Below, in pieces: positions 1 to 10,299 of a DNA stretch of 64,000 nt; the stretch's first letter is position 1, and each line of letters begins with the position of its first letter. The notes below the pieces were generated by a model. It saw nothing but the letters and a program-made list of their open reading frames with translations, did not search any database and was not told the origin of the DNA. The translations under genes were made by a program, and so were the position numbers. Source of the stretch: Typhlomys cinereus (lineage: Eukaryota; Chordata; Mammalia; Rodentia; Platacanthomyidae); the NCBI GenBank assembly GCA_023101885.1, contig JALPQD010000006.1, forward strand, positions 16,640,085-16,704,084, read 5' to 3'.

Positions 1-1499
1 TAAACCACAGTCCTAGTGTGTAACTTATCATTGTATGTGTCCAGGACGAGAGGATGCTGGGAATGCCATGCAGCAAATTAAATAAAAAGTTCTCTAATTA
101 TGAGGGTCTGGTTAATTTTTGCTTACTTCCTTGCATCTTACGATGTTTTATTTTTCTACAATGAATACATTAATTTGTAATGAGAAATCTATAAAATAAA
201 ATATAATTCTTTAATATATACCAGAGAAAACTGTAGCTTCACTCAGTCTAAGAATACATATTAAAAAAAGCAAGCTTAGCTTCAGAAATGTAATGGGAAG
301 TACTTCAAAGTTCCCTCAGTGTTGCCAAGGTTTATTTAACAATATTTTCTCACCATATATTATACAAGAACAGAACTAAACAGATGGTCTACATCAGAAA
401 TCCAGCAATCTAGGAAAAGCTCTCCTCACTCTACCTACTCATCATATACTATGTACTATACATTGACTGCACGTGCACACACACATTCATAACTGCTTAT
501 CACATTATTATCATGCATGCCTGAATCAGAGAACTGCTATGTATAAGTCATTCTATAGAACTTATACATATGTGTGTGGCCCAAACATGACATGAAAGAC
601 ACATTCATCTATATCAAAAAATTTTATTGACTTTTAAAATTATATTCTTGCCTCATATATGTGTAGATCTTTTTTTTTACAAAAATGTACATTGAAATTT
701 ATTTTTAAAAAAACAAGATCTAAGTGTGATTCTATTATGTATGCAGATGGGATGTGGCAATAGCGTCTTCTTCCAGGAGCAGTATTTCCCTCCTGTCACT
801 TCCTTCCTGCACGAATCAAAGGCCCTTTATTTCTTTGAGGATTGCGCACAAATGGTTCAGCCTGGCAGCCAAGGTTTGCCCTGTATCTCCAAGCTTCTTT
901 GGCAATCCTTCCCAATGGGAGCCCTTAACTCCACGCAGACCAGAGCCTCTATTGCAACTCAAACAGTCTTATTCTCACTAGGATGGAAATTATCTATTTC
1001 CCTTCATCCTTCTCTTCTCATCCTCTAGTGTGTCTAGGACTTGGTTCCATCCAACTTTTCTTTTCAAATTAGCTTTCTTTATGTTTCATGATATTTACAT
1101 TTTACCACATATCATTTACTGATGTTTAGGAATTTTTTAAAGAACATTCGTCACTTCAAAACTCATATAGAATTATGTTAATGGGCCCAGTTATTTAGAT
1201 TACTACACAAAGAAGGTATGGGATTGGCCCTAAAAAGCTGATGTTGTGTTTTTTGTGACTGTATTTTAAATAAGTGGTGCTGCCACCAATTACAAAAGAG
1301 ATTGGTTCATTTTTAATCTAGCAAAAGAAAAACAAAAAGGTCAGCAACTTCTCCTTGAAAAGATTCTGTAGGAATTCATTTTCTCTGTATGTACTTGGCT
1401 GTAATAAAATCATATTTCTTTGAAAATAATATTTAATTCCACTGCCTTGCTAATTAAGACTAGACTTCTCCCTAATCAGAAGGAAATCATAGACTCATC
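1..1499. other. Intronic DNA, no gene recognised
   Basis: AT-rich sequence downstream of Lsamp exon 1, so presumably intron 1. I see no exon with supporting splice sites. The open frames near 726-1028 begin and end without homology I can name and have no consistent coding character. Confidence 0.5.
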
Positions 1500-1640
1500 T
1501 AATTTCTTGAGCTGAAAGACACCTTAGAGATTATTCTAGAATCAGAGAATTACTTGCTCAAGGCCACATAGGTGATGAGTCAGACATGATACTTCTTGTG
1601 TGTTTAGTTCTGCAACCATTCCCATCTATACTATTGGTTC
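1500..1640 (+). repeat. MIR-like ancient SINE remnant
   Basis: The stretch with TTGCTCAAGGCCACATAGG followed by GATGAGTCAGACATG resembles the conserved core and tail of MIR elements (tgcccaaggtcacacagc...agtggcagag). It is heavily diverged, so family assignment is tentative. Confidence 0.4.
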
Positions 1641-2019
1641 AGAGAGACAGAACAGTATAAGAAAAAGAACTGGAAACGGAGATAGAAGGCTCTTTTTCAA
1701 AGGCAAGAACTAACCTCACTGTGTTTAGCCTCTTCCCTCAGCTAAAGAATAAAAATGCCAGCAGAGTATCCTGAGAAATTGCTGGGTTGGTGTTAAGTGA
1801 CAGATAACATCTATGCATGCCCACTATAAACTTGTAAACTTGGTATCCTAACTTGCTGTAGCTACTTAGGGATACCCTCTCAAATCAGGCCTGAGGATTC
1901 TGCCTATAAACCCCTATTGGAAGCCTTCAGTCTGTCATCAACCTTGCTTATTCAGAGAGAAGAACTTCCTATGTCTCTTATCCAAGAAAGTTTCTCAGCA
2001 GGCCTCTCTCTACCAGGTA

Positions 2020-2520
2020 CACCTTTTCTCTAAGTGACCTTTCATAAATGCTCATAGCTAAGATGGCACTTCCTGCTTTGAAACTCCCCAACGGCTTCCC
2101 TCATGTTCCCTCATGTTTCAGTGAGGAATTGCCTGCCTGAGCGGCTCTTTTGCTTTTCCTCCTCCTTCCCATTTCCCCTTCTTGTACTCCTAAGGATTCT
2201 GGAATTTGTTGATCACTGCTGTTCCTTAGAGCCTTGCCAAGTTTCTATTTGCTATTACACCTCTGATCATGCCCCTCATATCTAACTTCTATTCATCAGC
2301 TAAACTCAAGATATGACTCCCTTATCTAAAAAAAAAAGAAAAAACTTAAGATCCTCAGTTTATGTCTCCCTAAAATATACTCTCATGGAGCCCTAAATTT
2401 TCCTCTTTGTATTCTATTATAATGATAATTAATTTATTATTTTTCTAGTATCTGTTGCCCTTGCTCTAGGGTTGATGAGAGTTTGACTTGAAACTTAATA
2501 AATATTTATGGAAGGATGTG
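2020..2520 (+). repeat. L2-like LINE 3' end remnant
   Basis: Phrases such as CTGCTGTTCCTTAGAGCCTTG, a region resembling the L2 'tcaaatgtcacc...ccctatctaaaa' segment, and the terminal ACTTAATAAATATTTATGGA follow the order of the L2 3' end in plus orientation. Divergence is high. Confidence 0.5.
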
Positions 2521-4165
2521 GATAAAGAAGAAAGGAAGGATATTAGTTGTTGTCAGGCATATCCACCACTTTTCCATAATCTGTAGTTGTTCATACATAA
2601 ATTGACATAACTACCCATTTTTCATAGTGTTGGCATCATACACACAAAAATAACTTTAAGCCCACAGAATGCCCACTCTTCTTCCTCCTGAGCACAAACC
2701 ACATAGCTGCCTAATGGGAAAGACAGGAAATTAAAATTTCAGTAACAAAACCAAAGTCGTTAGTAGGATGAGCTTCAAGCCTGCATCTGATATGCCTACT
2801 CAGGCTTTGGTTAGAACAGTGGGATGCATCTTCCCTCTGTTACATGAAGCAAAAAGCATTCCACAGCTTCTCTCTTCCTAGGCAGATACAGGGCACACAG
2901 CAGGAAGTGGGCTTGGCATGAACTGCTTGGACACACAAGACTCATTCAGAAACCCTCTACGCTGTCATCCAGATACATCGAACATAGCAGCTACCTGATC
3001 TCTGCTAGGAGGCAGATGTAGCTTTGAGGCTTAAATCAGAGGAAAGTAGAAAAGAGAAAATAAGCTCTCGCCTGCCTTCACCTGTGAGTACACATTATCT
3101 TTTAAAGGAGAGAGATGGTGGTAGGCACGTGTGTAAGGGAAAACATTTATGCAAATTTTTTTCATTCAACTCAAAAAAAAGTTGTTTTGTTGATTTAAAT
3201 ATACTCAAGTCTACTCAAAACTAAAAAAAAATTGCTATGGAATACCCATTGATACTGGAAAACACATTGATTATACATATCAGCAATGCTAGCAAACATA
3301 TTATTTTCCCTGACTTTGTTTCAGAGAAAGGAAGAAACCAGTGAAAGAAAGGGTTGGAGGTCATTTGAGCAGGAAAGTTCCGGTCTGCTTCTGCCTCAGC
3401 AAGATTTATTAATCATCGAGACTCTCACACTCATTTACTAAACAGTGATTCATGCAGAGTTCCACAATCACAGTGGCAAAGTTAATTGGAATCTAGATCT
3501 CCTAACATTTCTTTCCTCCTTCAGCAATTTCTCTGTAGTGCTAAAATACTGAGGGAGATTGCTGTGGGTTTATGGAAATGGAAACAAAGGTTGGTTAGCA
3601 TTGAATTGAAATGGACAGATATCTGTTCTTTCTCCAGTTTTCTCTTGTTTTTGGATTTTAGCCCTTTGAGCAAAGCAAGAAGGAAGAAGGAGCTTATGCA
3701 GCCTCTTGTCAATACTAGTATTTCTTCTCAGCATTAAGTTAGCACCAGGAGTTCAATATGGCTCTCACCCAAGTCCAAAGAAGATGGGAAAAGAAGAATG
3801 GAGAAAGAAAAAAAGCAATAGATGTGAATGAACACAGGTGAATTCTGCTCAGTCAGTTGGAAGGGGTCAGGTAATTCCTTTGCATTTAACTCCTGATGTT
3901 CTCCAGCAGAAGCAAACCCTGCATTGGCTCAAAAATTCACAAGTGCAAAATGCATAAGGTCCCATGGAAAGCACCACCAGCCTTCTCAAGTGAAAATGTG
4001 AGACTCTCAGATTATCCCCATTGTTTTACCAGGAAAAGTCAATGAAAAGATGCTCTGATATTGAGAAGATTAAAAAATGAGGATAAAATTCATGAATGGT
4101 GGAGCAATAACAGTTGCAAATGAAGGAAAGAAATAATGTTTACTTCTAATGGAAATATGTCACAT
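2521..4165. other. Intronic DNA, nothing recognised
   Basis: AT-rich unique-looking sequence with no repeat that I can name and no supported gene. Frames here, including the overlapping opposite-strand pair near 3486-3737, are short and mutually exclusive. Confidence 0.4.
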
Positions 4166-4180
4166 AAGATGGATAAATAA

Positions 4181-4387
4181 GGGCTAGAGAGGTGGCTCCG
4201 GGTTAAGCCTCTGTCTTGCACTACGAAGGTCCTGAGTTCTGATCCTAGACCCCACGTATAGACGCTGGGCGGAAGCGGGGGCGGCCTGCATTTCTGGTCC
4301 TGGTAGAGCGGATCCTGTGAATCCCGGGGCAGAGTAAACAAGGAGGAGGTGGAGGCGTCCATGGTGGTTCCCAAATTCGCCCGTGGT

Positions 4388-4443
<56 letters not shown>

Positions 4444-4504
4444 TACACACATACATACACACACATACATACACACACATAAAATTCAATAAAAAAATTA
4501 AAAA
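4181..4504 (+). mobile_element. tRNA-derived SINE (young B2-like family), copy 1
   Basis: It begins GGGCTAGAGAGGTGGCTCCG with a pol III A-box-like segment and continues with GGTCCTGAGTTCTGATCC as a B-box-like segment. A unique body follows, then a CA/CATA repeat (about 4390-4480) and an A-rich tail. Flanking target-site duplications are AAGATGGATAAATA (4166-4179) and AAGATGGATATATA (4505-4518), with one mismatch. Three further copies of the same family lie at 11340, 27938 and 60569. Confidence 0.85.
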
Positions 4505-4518
4505 AAGATGGATATATA

Positions 4519-5189
4519 GTGAAAGCATGGACTGTGTAGACAAAAAAAGTGAAAGGTCTTTGAGGTTAAGCACCAAGCTATGTATGCTACAAGATATGGT
4601 GGCTCAAAGACTTGAGCAGAAAGGTATAAAATGTGTCGTAGTCATCAGGGGGTGACAGTTATCAAATGAAATAAAAAGAACTCCTAAGACTTTGTGAATA
4701 AATGTTTTAATTCCAGGTTTTGCTTTCCATCTTTGCATTAATAAAGTTCTTAAAAATGATCCCTACTTTTTTGAACACAGAGTAGACATTTGAGCCAGGG
4801 ATTGTGTTATAAATAGTAGTTACCACCCAAAAACATTTGACAAGATATTTTCAGTTACCAAAAGAACTTAGAGAGAAGATAATATTCCATGGGAAGAAAA
4901 TGGATTTTTCTGAATGTTAATATATTAATTTATGTACAAATGTAGTGTAGCAAAGGAACTGTGTTTCTCCTGTAACTTAAGCAGAGGGCCTTATGGTCTC
5001 TGTGGCTAGTGCCCAGTGAATCTGTTCTTAGATAATATCAATATCCATATCAGTTAGTCAAGCAGACCCATGGATGAGGTTTTAAGTTACTTACCAGAAT
5101 GAATAGTATTAGGAAGAAAAAGTCCTCAATTATTTGGAATAGTACTATGTGCTATGTTTTCAAGGGAGATGCCACACAACCCACTATCC
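4519..5189. other. Intronic DNA, nothing recognised
   Basis: AT-rich sequence with no supported feature. Confidence 0.4.
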
Positions 5190-5480
5190 AGGCAAGATAT
5201 GAATTCAATGATACACCAAAGTAATGATTACACCACAAACCAATGAGTTTACCAGGGTTACACGAAGTGACTTATAGGAGCATGAGCGACTCAAAAGCTA
5301 TATCATCAGAAAGCCCAGCCCAACTTGGGTGACACAGAAATTGCAACCCTGGAACTGTCTGTGGCACAATTTGTGTCCTAGGAGAGTCTCCTGCAGTCTG
5401 ATTGGAGAGTTTCCTTCCCCAGCTTATTCCTTTTGTTTATCTCAGACAAGGTCTCTTTGAAGCTTGCTGGTTCAAGAACC
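5190..5480 (+). repeat. Unclassified dispersed repeat X, copy 1
   Basis: The segment around 5275-5400 (ATGAGCGACTCAAAAGCTAT ... CCCAACTTGGGTGACACAG ... TTGCAACCCTGGAACTGTCT) aligns by eye with 36336-36470 in the same orientation. Two diverged copies indicate an interspersed repeat. I cannot say whether it is an LTR or an old LINE 3' region. Confidence 0.5.
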
Positions 5481-6446
5481 TCCTGACTCTTAATGACGCC
5501 CCCACTAAGAGAGAATATTTCAAAATGCCACAGGACCACAGAACGATCAGAACCTAACCGAACTAATCCTTTTAGGTCAGTTGGGGAGTGGAAAGGGCAA
5601 AGTCCAAAAAGAGATCACATTACATATAGAGAAAAAAAAAAACAACGCTAAATTGTTCAATGCATACTGCTTATTGCAATACCATGAAACTTCATCTCTA
5701 AGAAGATATTTCTTGAAAGGTCCTCTAATCCTTGTCTGAGGAGGTTGTCTAAAGCCTGCAAAGGGCTGCAACAACTCATCTGCATTGGGCTGGTCAGCAC
5801 TGCTCTGAACATATCAGGAGGTGACTGTGAAGCTTACATCCTGGGCAGGTCAGCTGCTCAGCACTGAGCAGCTGCTGTGGAGCTCCCCTGGGGGTTGGTC
5901 ACACTGCCTGTGATGCAGTACATCATGCTCTTCTCTTCTCTGGCCACTAAGCAGTCCAAATCTGGCTGCAGGCAGAAGCCAAGGCGACCTTCATGCTCAA
6001 ATAAACCAGAGATGGGGGTGGGGTGGGCCAAGTGGAATTCATCTCTCTGAAGTCTTCAAAGGGCACAGTGCTACTGCCATCCCTGATACCAAGGGGAGAG
6101 GGAAGAGCCAACTTCAGAGCACAACAGTGGCTGCTCTCTTGCTCTGGATCTGAAGCATGAGGAAGAAGGGACACATGCCAGATGACAAGGAGGCCCAGCC
6201 AGATCCCAGCCAATGGAACTGTGGTCTCAAAATAAACGAAGTACAATTCAGACAGTCCTTAAAAGGGTGGTTTGGTGGACTATTTAGTTTCTTTCTCTCT
6301 TTGAAAGAAAAAAGTCAAGTTGAATTCCCTTCTCTGTGCTCATTCAAGGTTCCAGGCAGCCAAGAAGGGAACAGTACAATCTACATGTCCAGAAAACTTT
6401 TCTCAGAGAACCTTAGACCACACTCACCTCTATGTCATTTATACAA
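5481..6446. other. Intronic DNA, nothing recognised
   Basis: No gene or nameable repeat. The frames at 5947-6246 and 6157-6453 overlap on opposite strands and lack supporting features. Confidence 0.4.
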
Positions 6447-6479
6447 TGTATAAATGTATACAATGTATACATTTATACA
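6447..6479. repeat. AT-rich perfect inverted repeat
   Basis: Arms TGTATAAATGTATA (6447-6460) and its exact reverse complement (6466-6479) flank a 5-base loop, CAATG. This gives a 14-bp perfect stem. Confidence 0.9.
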
Positions 6480-6869
6480 ATAAGCACATCAAAGACTGAA
6501 CATAGCTAGCCAGTACTGGAACTTTTCATCAGCTTTTCATGGCTTTTATGTTGTAAGTTAGCCCTACTATCTTAACATCATGACATGATCTTGGAGAATC
6601 TGAGACACCACCGAAATAAGTCAAATTTGCTTATTGCCACAGACTGGTAACTCAGACTTCATAGTTTTTTTTTTTGTCTTGAAGACAATCCAACCCAGAA
6701 ATACATAGTGCAAAATGCATTCAAAATTCTAAGAGAATAGTACATAGCAAGAATGAATCCTATGAAGCTATTCATCTGTGAATTCAGGAAGGTAATCCTA
6801 AGAAATAGTAGAAATAGTTTTGTTGCTAATGCAGCTGATCTAAGGCCACATGCTTTGACACTGAGAATT

Positions 6870-6870
<1 letters not shown>

Positions 6871-6920
<50 letters not shown>
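6871..6920. repeat. (GT)n microsatellite
   Basis: An uninterrupted run of about 24 GT units. Frames across it translate to Cys-Val or Thr-His runs and are not genes. Confidence 0.97.
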
Positions 6921-8146
6921 GGGGAGAGTATGTATGTCCATGTAGTCATGTGGGGGTTAAGGAGGTAGGGGGGGTAAAATGCTCAATCAAATCCTAGAAT
7001 TCCAATGCTGAGACAGGTGGAGAGTGTATATGTGACAACTGTTTGCTGTGCCTCTGTATTGCTTAGGCTCATATGACTGTACTCCTCTTGTCCCATACAT
7101 TCTGTTGATCAGAGTTACTGCTACCTGCTCTTTGCCACCCACGAGAGGATTTCAGTACTTGAATGAACTAGAGCCACTTCTCATGAGTCACTGAATTCTA
7201 CTTAGCAAGTTTTGAAACTCCTCTTTTAAAATAAGAATATTCTCTAGGAAGAAAAATATGATTCTTCAAAAATAATGCTATCCTGTTTCAACAAGTTTCC
7301 AGTGCAGGAAACATTGGTTTGCTTAAGAAGACTACAGGGTTATGTCTTTATATGCAAGAGCTTCTGAAATACAGTGGTCTCATGTGGTGCTCCATGCAAA
7401 CTCCCATTCTTTAGAAGTGCCATCTAACACTAGCTCAGCACTCTGATCTGCCCTTCATTCGTACAACTCCATGATTCTGTGTTGAACATGCCACAGCTTT
7501 ATTTAAACTGAAAAGAAATATTAAATGACTTTGTTCTTAGGGTTTGATTGGAAGAAAGAAGTTCCTAGAGTTATATAGGAGAGGAAGGGATAGGATTCAC
7601 TTTGACTGCTGGCAGACTACACACAGTCACTATGCTAATGTCTCAGTATGCATATGCTAAATTGAAGCAATAGCAGAAATCACAGAGAAATTCCTGACAT
7701 CTTTGAAGAAGAACAAACATAAAGAATAAAATGTAGAAATCCAAAATTGTGTTGAAATTCTGTTTTTCCACGCAGGCATGGTTAATAAAAAGAATGGTGT
7801 ATTACAAGACCTCAGAATTTAGATGAAAAGAATGGATCAGTGAGTTCTGAGATGAAGTTTATAGAACCTGTAACTTGTAATTGTGTTATAGGTGAGTCCC
7901 AGCTGTTCCTCTAAGTATATTTCAAAATAGAACTTTGATGTGGTATTTATTTACTTGCAACACTTCCACTAGTAAACAATCAGGAGTCTATTCTCTTTTC
8001 ATTTGGCAAGAGGGCTATATAGCTACATAAAATATCCCCCAGCAATGAAAAATGAAAACCAGAAATGTAACATTAACAATCAGCCATCAGAAGAAAACCA
8101 GAAGAGAGGCCAGTCTGATCATTTCATGGAGTGTGCTCACAAGAGG
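6921..8146. other. Intronic DNA, nothing recognised
   Basis: Unique-looking AT-rich sequence with no supported gene or repeat. Confidence 0.4.
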
Positions 8147-8147
8147 C

Positions 8148-8183
<36 letters not shown>

Positions 8184-8194
8184 TGTGTGTGTGT
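8147..8194. repeat. (GT)n microsatellite
   Basis: GT run with one AT interruption, about 1.1 kb downstream of the Lsamp exon. Confidence 0.95.
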
Positions 8195-8639
8195 GGAGAC
8201 TTGCATGTTCGGTAGTGAGAGAAATGTGAGCGGGTGCAGGTCCTAATGGTGGCAGATTGCCCAGACACGAAGAGGTAGTACAACCATCAATGGCAGAGCA
8301 ATACACCAGGCTCTCTATAGCTAATTGTATGAGAATCTCCTCTTGGGGCTGGGGGGGGGTAGTGTGGGAGAGCTGAATTCAAAAGACAATGTTTGCTTGT
8401 GCTGGAGTGACTTTCCCTACTGTATGTGTGACATATATATGGGCTCTGGGTGCCAGCTTTCAAGAGCAATGCAAAGAGTATGTATGTGTTTTCTTTTTTC
8501 ACCTTCATGAATTCACTTCACCATCTCGCCCAAACACAGAACCAAAACGTCTTCAAAGTAAACACCCAGCACCTAGCAGGCAGAAAACACATTGACCATT
8601 CTGAGCCAGCACATTTATTAACCCGTGAATTCTCAAATG

Positions 8640-8642
<3 letters not shown>

Positions 8643-8720
<78 letters not shown>
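8643..8720. repeat. Compound (TC)n(AC)n microsatellite
   Basis: A pyrimidine-purine TC tract of about 24 units passes directly into about 16 AC units. It lies in intron 1 about 560 bp past the donor, at the edge of the CpG island. Confidence 0.97.
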
Positions 8721-8724
<4 letters not shown>

Positions 8725-9276
8725 TCTGCTCCCCGTCTCCTGCATCGGCTCACATATAAGGCAGAAGAATATGGGGGGGGGGTGTATTTTGCCTAGAAAT
8801 GCAAGTACCAGGAAGCGAGCAGCTACCCAGCCTCCTGTGAAAGTTAACACCAATTCCCTCCTGAAAGAGCAGGAATGCAGTGGTATCAGCACCGTGGATG
8901 CGGGGACAGCGAACACCAAAGCACTGCTTGGAGTTTACTGGGGGGCGAGCCGGCGCCTCCGCCCCCAGTTCCAGTGCCACCCACAGGCACCCCCGCACTC
9001 GCATACACACACACTCCCCGCTCGGCCCCCCAGCCCGCACGCACACCGGCTCGGGATCCCCCACCGCCAGCCCGATATTGCGGTAAGTCTGCACACTCCG
9101 CAAGCCCCAGGACCCAGCCTGCACGCAGAGCTGGAAGGGCAAGAGGCGCATGCAGCACTTGGGAAGCCACGGGTTCCGTCCAGAACCCCAGCGCCGCTGA
9201 CCTGGCCGACACCCCCCAACCCCGAGCCGGGCGGGGACAGGAGGGGGCGCGCAGGGTCGTCCGAGGCTTCCCCTAC

Positions 9277-9343
9277 CTTGCAATGAGAACAGGGACAGGA
9301 AGAAGCCCAGCACCCAGACGCTGTGCAGCCAGTAGGTCCTCAT
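9277..9343 (-). CDS. Lsamp: First coding exon of LSAMP (limbic system-associated membrane protein), alternative signal-peptide exon
   Basis: On the minus strand an ATG at 9343-9341 opens 22 codons, beginning MRTYWLHSVW and ending FFLSLFSLQ. The first base of the next codon (G, 9277) follows, then a donor reading AAG|GTAGGG. The peptide has one Arg near the start and a hydrophobic core (VWVLGFFLSLF), as in a cleavable signal peptide. I recognise it as an alternative N-terminus of LSAMP, a GPI-anchored IgLON protein with three Ig domains that acts in neuronal adhesion and axon targeting. The exon ends in phase 1 after Gln, which fits IgLON genes, where the next exon completes a Gly and enters the mature N-terminus. 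The start has A at -3 and is the first ATG after the predicted cap site. LSAMP is known to use two widely separated first exons; the sequence does not show which position this one holds. The remaining exons lie outside the window. The main doubt is that so short a peptide was identified from memory. Confidence 0.75.
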
Positions 9344-9640
9344 GTTTCCGCTGCGCTCGTTGCTCCCTCGCGCGCTCCGGGCCGTCGCCTCCTCGCTCGC
9401 TCTCTCTCTAGTAAAACGCGCCGCTTGCTTCTCTTGGTTTCCCTCGGGGCTCTCTCAGCTCCAGCAGCCCGGACGGATGAGGCTGCAGCGAATCCCAGCA
9501 CCGAGGATGAGCCGGGGTCTGGGATGGATGCTCGCAGCCTATGCTTGCTGTCAACACGGCGAGCCCCTGCTCCCTCAAGCTCTCCCGCTCTCCTCTTGCC
9601 TACCCTCCTCTCCCTCACTCCCCTGCAGCTCCAACTAAAT
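9344..9640 (-). other. Lsamp: Predicted 5'UTR of the Lsamp first exon
   Basis: This is a 297-nt GC-rich leader from the predicted initiator A at 9640 to the base before the ATG. There is no ATG on the minus strand between the start codon and 9707, although several occur on the opposite strand. One long frame without an ATG runs through the leader and stops in a TGA that overlaps the Lsamp start as ATGA (9343-9340). The extent depends on the inferred start site. Confidence 0.55.
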
Positions 9641-9671
9641 GAGACTGTACTTAAACAAGCAGCGCCTTATA
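9638..9671 (-). promoter_or_regulatory. Core promoter: TATA-like box and initiator for Lsamp exon 1
   Basis: On the minus strand TATAAGG lies at 9671-9665. A perfect BBCABW initiator, CTCATT, lies at 9643-9638 with its A at 9640. The first T of the TATA box is 31 bp upstream of that A, the usual TATA-to-start spacing. TATA boxes inside CpG islands are a minority class and often go with tissue-restricted genes; regulated neural expression is inferred. No experimental start site is visible from sequence. Confidence 0.6.
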
Positions 9672-9700
9672 GGACCGAGACCCAGGCGAAAGGGCCCCAC

Positions 9701-9719
9701 TACTGCCATCTAGTGCGCA
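9701..9719 (-). promoter_or_regulatory. CTCF-type binding motif just upstream of the Lsamp promoter
   Basis: Minus strand TGCGCACTAGATGGCAGTA matches the vertebrate CTCF consensus YGRCCASYAGRKGGCRSYR at 17 of 19 positions, including the whole CASYAGRKGGCRSYR core. It sits about 60-80 bp upstream of the predicted start and is oriented in the direction of Lsamp transcription. Occupancy is inferred from the motif only. Confidence 0.65.
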
Positions 9720-9720
9720 C

Positions 9721-10249
9721 ATCCGGGTAGCACCGCGGCCCTGAGATGGTTCATGTGCCAGAGGTCCCTGGCAGACAGCCCAAGTCCACTTGGTTCTCAG
9801 CAAGCACAGGTGATGGCTCTTTCCCTTTTAGGACCTTGACTTGACCTTGTGGTCCCATAGGTCTGACCTCCTCTTTTTCATGAGGAAATCCTTGAACTCA
9901 CGACAGGCCTGTCTTTAGAGCCAGTGACTCTCTTTCTCTCCACCATCTCCCTTCTTTCCCCTGCATAAAAGGCTTCACCAAATGTCATGACGACCTTGCA
10001 CCTTGATATCCCAGTGGTCATCTGGAGCCACATCTGTCCGGATTGCCACACTGAATTTTACAGTGATGGCCAGCCTTCTGTCAAATCCCTGGGTCAAAAC
10101 AGTTCTGCCATGGCTGACCTCTCCAGGAGCATCCCAAGCCCTCTCTTCTACTTTGCTTACATCTTCTGCTGTGTCTTCATGGCTTGTCACCTGAATCTGA
10201 CACACTAGTAACTAAAACAACTGTTATGGTTCCTCCAAGAATAACACCT

Positions 10250-10251
<2 letters not shown>
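9721..10251. other. Unique sequence upstream of the Lsamp promoter
   Basis: No repeat that I can name. A minus-strand frame (9975-10205, 76 codons, starting at GTG with no ATG inside) has an ordinary mixed amino-acid composition and is not low-complexity. I do not recognise the protein and do not call it a gene. It could be chance, an old retrocopy or conserved regulatory DNA. Confidence 0.35.

Positions 10252-10290
<39 letters not shown>
10252..10290. repeat. (CA)n microsatellite
   Basis: A run of about 19 CA units, about 0.6 kb upstream of the predicted Lsamp start site. Confidence 0.95.

Positions 10291-10299
<9 letters not shown>

Larger units (their letters stand above)
8930..9720. promoter_or_regulatory. 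CpG island over Lsamp exon 1
   Basis: This roughly 0.8-kb block is rich in C+G and CpG dinucleotides, in sharp contrast with the AT-rich sequence on both sides. It contains the first coding exon, the 5'UTR, the core promoter and the first ~350 bp of the intron. It is the only non-repeat GC-rich stretch of this size; the other GC-rich patch, at 54.06-54.38 kb, is an L1 promoter. The long proline- and arginine-rich frames crossing it are consequences of base composition. Confidence 0.85.

Noticed and set aside
726..1028. 100-codon plus-strand frame as a possible gene
   Set aside because: Another long frame overlaps it in a different register, no domain is recognisable, and no splice or promoter evidence supports it.
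8750..9276. Minus-strand open frame continuing past the Lsamp donor
   Set aside because: The readthrough part is intronic; the donor at 9276-9275 and the phase-1 IgLON pattern end the coding exon at 9277.
8875..9411. Long plus-strand proline/arginine-rich open frames across the CpG island
   Set aside because: They overlap each other and the minus-strand frames and owe their length to GC content. The Lsamp exon with splice donor and promoter explains the locus.
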